Shown here piece by piece: positions 55,751 to 60,143 of a stretch of 60,143 nt of DNA. The notes under the pieces were generated by a model that had not been told where the DNA came from, searched no databases, and saw nothing but the letters and a program-made list of their open reading frames with translations. This stretch comes from an uncultured Lachnospiraceae bacterium (lineage in GTDB: Bacteria > Bacillota > Clostridia > Lachnospirales > Lachnospiraceae), in contig ONEK01000002.1 of the NCBI GenBank assembly GCA_900316855.1, positions 109,788 to 169,930 of the forward strand. Reading direction: 5' to 3'. The translations under genes and the position numbers were made by a program. Within the stretch, counting starts at the first letter, position 1. Every line of letters begins with the position of its first letter.

Positions 55751-57325
55751 ATGGACAAGGAACTGATCGTCGTTCTGGATTTCGGAGGCCAGTATAAGCA
55801 GCTGATTGCAAGACGTGTCCGGGAGGATCATGTTTACTGCGAGATCCATCCCAGTACGATCGGACTGCAGAAGCTGAAGGAGCTGAATCCGAAGGGTATT
55901 ATCCTGACGGGAGGCCCCGGCAGTGTGTACCTCGCTGACTCACCGACGTTTGATCCCGGGATCTTTGAGCTGGGAATCCCTGTCCTGGGTATCTGTTATG
56001 GTTCCCAGCTGATGGCGCACCTATTGGGAGGCAGGGTTGAAACCGCACCGGCAAGCGAATACGGGCACACGGATTTCACAATAGATGCACCGGATTCCCT
56101 TCTGCTGAAGGGTGTGCCGGAGCATTCCACCTGCTGGATGAGCCACACGGACTACATTGCGAAGGTCCCGGAGGGCTTTCGCATTACTGCACATACGGCC
56201 AACTGTCCCGCGGCTGCCATGGAAGACGAAGGCCGCCGCCTGTATGCAACACAGTTCCATCCGGAAGTGGTTCATACACCGGAAGGAACACGGATGCTGC
56301 GGCATTTTGTGCTGGACATCTGCGGCTGTAAGGGTGACTGGCAGATGTCCTCTTTCGTGGAGGATACGATTCAGGAACTGAGGAAAAAGATCGGATCGGA
56401 CCGGGTCCTCCTGGGTCTGTCCGGCGGCGTGGATTCCACCGTGACAGCAGTCCTGCTGTCCCGTGCGATCGGCAGACAGCTCTACTGCGTCTTCGTTGAT
56501 CACGGCCTCATGCGCAAGGATGAGGGCGATGAGGTCGAGGCGGTCTTCGGACCGGACGGACAATTCGGGGACCTCAATTTCATCCGTGTCAATGCCGGTG
56601 AGGAATATTTCGCCATGCTTCAGGGCGTGACAGAACCGGAGAAAAAGAGGAAGCTGATCGGTGAGAAATTTGTAGAGATTTTCGGCGACGAAGCCAGAAA
56701 GCTCGCGGGACAGGGCGGTTTCCGTTATATGGCGCAGGGCACAATCTATCCTGACGTGGTGGAGAGCGGACTTGGTACATCCGGCGCCGTCATCAAATCT
56801 CATCACAATGTCGGCGGACTGCCGCATGATCTGGTCGTTGAGCTTGGTTTTGACGAGAAACCGGTGGAGCCGCTCCGTTCGCTTTTCAAGGACGAGGTAC
56901 GCAAGGTCGGACTTGAGCTGGGCATTCCGGCGAAGCTTGTCTACCGTCAGCCTTTCCCCGGCCCGGGTCTTGGTATCCGCATCGTCGGAGAGGTCACCCC
57001 GGAGAAGGTACACATCGTCCAGGAAGCAGATGCCATTTACCGCGAGGAGCTGGAGAGAGCCGGTATCGATATGGGAAAGGGACAGTTCTTCGCTGCCCTG
57101 TCCAATATGCGAAGCGTCGGCGTCATGGGTGACCACCGTACCTACGATTATGCAGTTGTACTGCGCGGCGTCATCACCTCGGACTTCATGACCGCGGAAG
57201 CGGCCGAAATCCCCTGGAGTGTGCTTCAGACCTGCATGAACCGCATCATCAACGAAGTGAAAGGCGTCAACAGAGTTCTGTACGACCTGACCAGCAAACC
57301 TCCGGGAACCATCGAGATGGAATGA
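55751..57325 (+). CDS. guaA: GMP synthase (glutamine-hydrolysing)
   Basis: Converts XMP to GMP using glutamine and ATP. The class I amidotransferase triad region is GICYGSQLM (Cys about residue 82) with the His-Glu of QFHPEV; the ATP-pyrophosphatase loop is LGLSGGVDST (about 222). The C-terminus ends normally with KPPGTIEME. ATG 55751 gives 524 aa, preceded by AGGAAAGG. Its 3' end is a known target of integrative elements and such an element follows here. Confidence 0.96.
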   Translation: MDKELIVVLDFGGQYKQLIARRVREDHVYCEIHPSTIGLQKLKELNPKGIILTGGPGSVYLADSPTFDPGIFELGIPVLGICYGSQLMAHLLGGRVETAPASEYGHTDFTIDAPDSLLLKGVPEHSTCWMSHTDYIAKVPEGFRITAHTANCPAAAMEDEGRRLYATQFHPEVVHTPEGTRMLRHFVLDICGCKGDWQMSSFVEDTIQELRKKIGSDRVLLGLSGGVDSTVTAVLLSRAIGRQLYCVFVDHGLMRKDEGDEVEAVFGPDGQFGDLNFIRVNAGEEYFAMLQGVTEPEKKRKLIGEKFVEIFGDEARKLAGQGGFRYMAQGTIYPDVVESGLGTSGAVIKSHHNVGGLPHDLVVELGFDEKPVEPLRSLFKDEVRKVGLELGIPAKLVYRQPFPGPGLGIRIVGEVTPEKVHIVQEADAIYREELERAGIDMGKGQFFAALSNMRSVGVMGDHRTYDYAVVLRGVITSDFMTAEAAEIPWSVLQTCMNRIINEVKGVNRVLYDLTSKPPGTIEME

Positions 57326-57330
57326 TAAGC

Positions 57331-57376
57331 GAGAGGCTGTAGACCCTTATATTTAGCGGGTTTACAGCCTCTCTTT
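57331..57376 (+). terminator. Terminator after guaA
   Basis: A stem of about 16 bp, with one mismatch, joins GAGAGGCTGTAGACCC (57331-57346) and GGGTTTACAGCCTCTC (57358-57373). The loop has 11 nt and a short T-run follows (57374-57376). Confidence 0.85.
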
Positions 57377-57379
57377 CTG

Positions 57380-57426
57380 TTCAGTGACAATACAATGACA
57401 ATATAAAAAAATGAGTCGTCACTGAA
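57380..57426. repeat. Inverted and direct repeats between guaA and the mobile element
   Basis: A 9-bp inverted repeat TTCAGTGAC (57380-57388) / GTCACTGAA (57418-57426) contains two direct copies of TGACAATA (57385-57392 and 57396-57403, period 11). It lies at the junction of guaA and the element, so integrase-binding or attachment sequences are possible. The other end of the element is outside the window, so att sites cannot be confirmed. Confidence 0.4.
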
Positions 57427-57494
57427 TGAATGATGTAAAATTTTTCTTCTGTCTTTTTATCTTGTCCCGTTCGGGACAGTTTTCCATGAATTTA

Positions 57495-57519
57495 CCGGGT
57501 GAGAAACCCGGCTTTTTTT
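57495..57519 (+). terminator. Plus-strand terminator at the element edge
   Basis: CCGGGT-GAGAA-ACCCGG followed by C and seven T. A weaker hairpin TGTCCCG-TT-CGGGACA lies just before it (57463-57478). Together they may block guaA read-through into the element. Confidence 0.6.
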
Positions 57520-57535
57520 AACTTCACAGCCACGT

Positions 57536-58092
57536 TCAGTCCGTATCCTGCTTCTCCGGCTTGCGTTTTCTTTTCGCTTTAGCCCCGGAATCCGGTGCGG
57601 CAGTCGTTTTATTCTCACCCTGCAGTTTCTGGAGTTTGTTTGCGATTTCGGGATTCGGAGTATAACCATACATCTGGTCTTTGTCGATAAAGTCAGGCCA
57701 AGCGCTCTTCCAGTCGTCATATTCCTCGTCCAGGAGATTGCCTTCGTCGTAAACCTTGCGGACATGCTCCCATAAGGCGAGGCTCTCCTGAAACTGCAGA
57801 CCTTTGGAATGAGGCCGTAGCAGCGCTCGATGTCAAACAGGACATGAATGGCTCCGGTCGGATCGTTGGGATCCGGGTCTAGGAGACTGAAGACATCAAT
57901 GTGAAGAGTATCAGCAATCTGTGTCAGGGTCTGCTTGTCTGGATACCGGTTGCCAAGCTCATAGTTTCGGATGGTTGATTCATTTAAGCCACATGCATCA
58001 CCGAGCTCCTTCTGCGTCAGTCCGCGATACTTCCGGTAGAGACGGATCTTACTGCCGATGGAGTGGATGAACAGGGAATCCTTGTCAGGCAT
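57536..58092 (-). pseudogene. XRE-family regulator with a frameshift
   Basis: The first 95 or so residues form a Cro/CI helix-turn-helix (SKIRLYRKYRGLTQKELG and LNESTIRNYELGNRYP). After DIERCYGLIPK the frame continues into Arg-rich sequence ending at 57457. Moving one base at the A-run near 57803-57805 restores a sensible continuation (QESLALWEHVRKVYDE..., acidic, ending at TGA 57536) for a protein of about 185 aa. So either one A was lost from this gene or the sequence has an error there. It is divergent from the excisionase-integrase genes, the usual place for a regulator of such elements. Confidence 0.7.
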
Positions 58093-58214
58093 ATCTTCCT
58101 TCTTTCGTACATGATTGTCTGGTCCTTTGTTCGTCAGCAGCCTTCCGGAGCTTCGGAACTACAGTAAGTATATCAAAAACAGTGCAGAAATGTAATGTTT
58201 TTTGCCAGGATGTA

Positions 58215-58275
58215 TTGACAGTTCAAAAACGAACTGTTAGGATAAGAGCATGAAAACAGTTCATAAATGAACTGT
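58215..58275 (+). promoter_or_regulatory. Integrase-operon promoter with two 20-bp operators
   Basis: TTGACA (58215-58220), 17 nt, TAGGAT (58238-58243) points to the HTH/integrase genes. Two palindromes, ACAGTTCAAAAACGAACTGT (58218-58237) and ACAGTTCATAAATGAACTGT (58256-58275), are nearly identical. The first covers the -35 and spacer, the second the start of the transcript. Binding by the adjacent XRE regulator is likely. Confidence 0.75.
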
Positions 58276-58309
58276 AAACAACGAAAACATGCGTAAAGGA
58301 GGATACGAA

Positions 58310-58501
58310 ATGAACGACAGCAGATTTATGAAAGCAGCAGATATTCAGGAGATTCTTGGTGTTTCGGACAGCATGGCATACAAGATCATCCGCCAGTTGA
58401 ATGACGAGATGATTGCCAAGGGGTATCACACGGTAAGAGGTAGAATCAGCCGTAAGTATTTTGAGGAAGTATTTTACGGAAGCTCCGCAAAAGAGGACTG
58501 A
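58310..58501 (+). CDS. Small helix-turn-helix protein, probable excisionase
   Basis: A 63-residue DNA-binding protein: MKAADIQEILGVSDSMAYKI is a MerR/Xis-like helix-turn-helix, followed by a short wing and basic segment. ATG 58310 has AAAGGAGG upstream; an ATG at 58289 is less likely. It ends 3 bp before the integrase, as excisionases of integrative elements often do. It could equally be a small regulator. Confidence 0.72.
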   Translation: MNDSRFMKAADIQEILGVSDSMAYKIIRQLNDEMIAKGYHTVRGRISRKYFEEVFYGSSAKED

Positions 58502-58504
58502 TCC

Positions 58505-59605
58505 ATGGCAGTGATCAAGAATGAAAAGACAGGAAAATGGGAAGTCCGAACTTATTACGAGGACTGGACCGGCGAGCGTAAACAGAAGACAAAGCGGGGC
58601 TTTGAGAAGAAGCAGGACGCGGTGGAATGGGAGCGGGCATTCAAGCTTCAAAAGCATTATGACATGTCCATGACATTCTCCGATTTCGTTGAGGTTTACA
58701 GCAATGACATGAAACCGCGCCTCCGTCTCAATACGTGGAACAGCAAGGAGCACATCATCCGGACAAAGATCCTTCCTTATTTCAAAAATAAGAAAATGTC
58801 GGAGATAACACCGTCGGATATTGTGAACTGGCAGAATGAACTGCTGAACTACCGGAACTCTTTTGGCGAAGGGTATTCCAAGACGTATCTGAAGACGATT
58901 CACAATCAGCTGAGTGCCATTCTGAATCATGCCGTGAATCTGTACGGGCTGCGGTCTAATGCAGCCCGCAGAGCCGGCAACATGGGAAAGGAAGAAACCG
59001 GGGAAATGCGTTTCTGGACACAGGAAGAATATGAAACCTTTGTTGAGAAGGTGGCGGACAAGGAAGAAACGTATATGGCGTTTGAAATTCTGTACTGGTG
59101 CGGCGTCCGTCTCGGTGAACTGCTGGCTCTTACGCCGGAGGATTTCGACCTGGAGAAAAATTCGCTCCGCATCAATAAATCTCTTCAGCGGATTCACGGC
59201 GAGGATGTCATCACAGATCCAAAGACGCCGAAAAGCAGACGTGTCATCATTATGCCTGAATTTCTGACACTCGAAGTGAAGGAGTATCTGAGCCATCTGT
59301 ATAAGGTCGGTCCGACGGACCGGATCTTCTGCATCAGCAAGAGCTTTCTGCATCATGAGATGGATCGTGGAGTGAAGCTCAGCGGCGTGAAACGGATTCG
59401 GATTCATGATCTCCGGCACAGTCATGTATCGCTACTGATCAATATGGGATTCTCTGCTCTCGCCATCGGTAACCGGGTAGGTCATGAGGCAGTGGATATT
59501 ACTTACCGGTATGCGCATCTGTTCCCGTCGATCCAGACGGAAATGGCATCCGAGCTGAACAAGGAAAGAGAGGCAATCCTGAATGTCGCAAAAGAACAAA
59601 GATGA
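58505..59605 (+). CDS. int: Tyrosine site-specific integrase
   Basis: Tyrosine recombinase of the phage/ICE integrase family. An N-terminal arm-binding domain (GFEKKQDAVEWE), a SAM-like core-binding domain (about 55-150) and the catalytic domain follow. The active-site residues are visible: Arg in CGVRLGELLAL, HxxR in HDLRHSH, His in GHEAVDI and Tyr in TYRYAHL. Length is 366 aa. It starts 3 bp after the excisionase and its end overlaps the next gene by 23 bp. Placed about 1.2 kb from guaA, it is probably what inserted this element. Confidence 0.94.
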   Translation: MAVIKNEKTGKWEVRTYYEDWTGERKQKTKRGFEKKQDAVEWERAFKLQKHYDMSMTFSDFVEVYSNDMKPRLRLNTWNSKEHIIRTKILPYFKNKKMSEITPSDIVNWQNELLNYRNSFGEGYSKTYLKTIHNQLSAILNHAVNLYGLRSNAARRAGNMGKEETGEMRFWTQEEYETFVEKVADKEETYMAFEILYWCGVRLGELLALTPEDFDLEKNSLRINKSLQRIHGEDVITDPKTPKSRRVIIMPEFLTLEVKEYLSHLYKVGPTDRIFCISKSFLHHEMDRGVKLSGVKRIRIHDLRHSHVSLLINMGFSALAIGNRVGHEAVDITYRYAHLFPSIQTEMASELNKEREAILNVAKEQR

Positions 59606-60014
59606 TCACAACCGCCTCCGGTCCAGAACTATCGCCTTTCGCATGTCGCCGGAGGAAGAAGCGGAGCTGAATGACAGAGTGAAACTGCTGGGATATCGGA
59701 CAAAGCAGGATTATCTGATCTATGCAGTTCTTCATAATGAGGTAAATGCCGTTGGAAATGCGTTGATGCTGGTACAGTTCCGGAAGGATCTCAGGGAAAT
59801 CCTGACTGAGCTAAAAAGGCTGAACTCCGTCTCGGAAATGGATGAGGAGCTGATGACGCCGGTCCGGACTATGCTGGAAATCCTGCAGGCATTTCAGGAG
59901 AAGCCGAAGAAGCAAGGAAAACAGCCGGTAATGCAGGAGACGCAATACAGCAAGATGATGCACCTGCAAAAACTGGAAAGGCTTATGGCAGAAAGGAAGA
60001 GGCAGTATGAGTAA
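59583..60014 (+). CDS. Putative mobilisation (MobC-like) protein
   Basis: A 143-residue protein with an N-terminal ribbon-helix-helix-like segment ([19 protein letters not shown], about residues 16-34, then [15 protein letters not shown]) and a charged helical C-terminus. The shape resembles relaxosome accessory proteins of integrative elements, but no firm match was recalled. It overlaps int by 23 bp and parA by 8 bp. Confidence 0.6.
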   Translation: MSQKNKDDHNRLRSRTIAFRMSPEEEAELNDRVKLLGYRTKQDYLIYAVLHNEVNAVGNALMLVQFRKDLREILTELKRLNSVSEMDEELMTPVRTMLEILQAFQEKPKKQGKQPVMQETQYSKMMHLQKLERLMAERKRQYE

Positions 60015-60143
60015 GATTATGGCCATTGCAAATCAGAAAGGCGGCGTCGGCAAGACGACTACAGTCGTAAACCTTGGCGCCGGTCTTGCCGAGGCAGGGA
60101 AGAAAGTTCTTATGATCGATCTCGATCCGCAGGCATCCCTGAC
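60007..60143 (+). CDS. parA: ParA/Soj-family ATPase, 3' end outside window
   Basis: The visible 45 residues hold a deviant Walker [12 protein letters not shown], and the following [10 protein letters not shown] strand typical of ParA/MinD/Soj. ParA proteins partition plasmids and some integrative elements. ATG 60007 overlaps the preceding stop. The rest of the gene lies beyond base 60143. Confidence 0.9.
   Translation, partial: MSKIMAIANQKGGVGKTTTVVNLGAGLAEAGKKVLMIDLDPQASL

Overview
The window looks like chromosomal DNA from a clostridial Firmicute, most probably a Lachnospiraceae-type bacterium of moderate GC content (mid-50s percent by eye). This rests on the paired GlgC/GlgD ADP-glucose pyrophosphorylase subunits, a DnaD-domain protein next to a DnaC-type helicase loader, the long (401 aa) clostridial form of PRPP synthetase, formate-tetrahydrofolate ligase, a PyrK/PyrD class 1B pair, and strong AGGAGG-type ribosome binding sites. 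No rRNA, tRNA or CRISPR array was found. About 57 kb is ordinary chromosome; the last 2.7 kb is the edge of an integrated mobile element behind guaA.

Layout. (1) 1-5.1 kb: the 3' part of glgB, a PseB/PseC-like nucleotide-sugar pair and a family 2 glycosyltransferase. (2) 5.2-6.9 kb: fhs with a strong terminator. (3) 7-15.4 kb: an amino-acid catabolic block. Plus strand: pxpB, pxpC, a DUF1445/YcsI protein, pxpA, a DUF4392 protein, sdaAB, sdaAA. Convergent on the minus strand: a D-amino-acid transaminase and an AGCS sodium:alanine/glycine symporter. DUF1445 and DUF4392 are the two halves of animal D-glutamate cyclase (DGLUCY), here split and interleaved with all three 5-oxoprolinase subunits. 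(4) 15.4-22.2 kb: an rsuA-type pseudouridine synthase, a secreted M13 metallopeptidase, a GGDEF-EAL protein, ddl and murF. (5) 22.2-27 kb, minus strand: murC, dnaD-like, dnaC, prs, with a cluster of DnaA-box-like sites in the murC-dnaD gap. (6) 27-36.2 kb: glgC-glgD, pth, mfd, a Na/Pi cotransporter. (7) 36.3-46.2 kb: pncB (minus), ileS, glgP, a YbhJ-like aconitase-family hydratase. (8) 46.2-57.3 kb: pyrC (minus), plsC-pyrK-pyrD-ispE, a conserved membrane protein (minus), a trigger-factor-like lipoprotein, asnS, an NlpC/P60 hydrolase and guaA. (9) 57.4-60.1 kb: a frameshifted XRE regulator (minus), then a small HTH/excisionase-like gene, tyrosine integrase, putative mobilisation protein and the start of parA.

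How the genes fit together. The transaminase (D-Ala + 2-oxoglutarate = pyruvate + D-Glu), the split D-glutamate cyclase (D-Glu to 5-oxoproline) and PxpABC (5-oxoproline to Glu) can be drawn as a route for recovering D-amino acids. The symporter would supply alanine and serine dehydratase would add pyruvate. The cell-wall genes ddl, murF and murC use the same D-Ala and D-Glu pools. This pathway is inferred from families and gene order. Glycogen genes lie at three places (glgB, glgCD, glgP); no glycogen synthase is visible.

The most interesting non-coding signals are: a promoter-leader sequence occurring twice, before murC and before ileS, with a shared block of about 50 nt; tandem DnaA-like boxes upstream of the helicase-loader genes, with one more box at the predicted dnaD start site; a promoter followed at once by an intrinsic terminator before the D-amino-acid transaminase; and two 20-bp palindromic operators at the integrase promoter.
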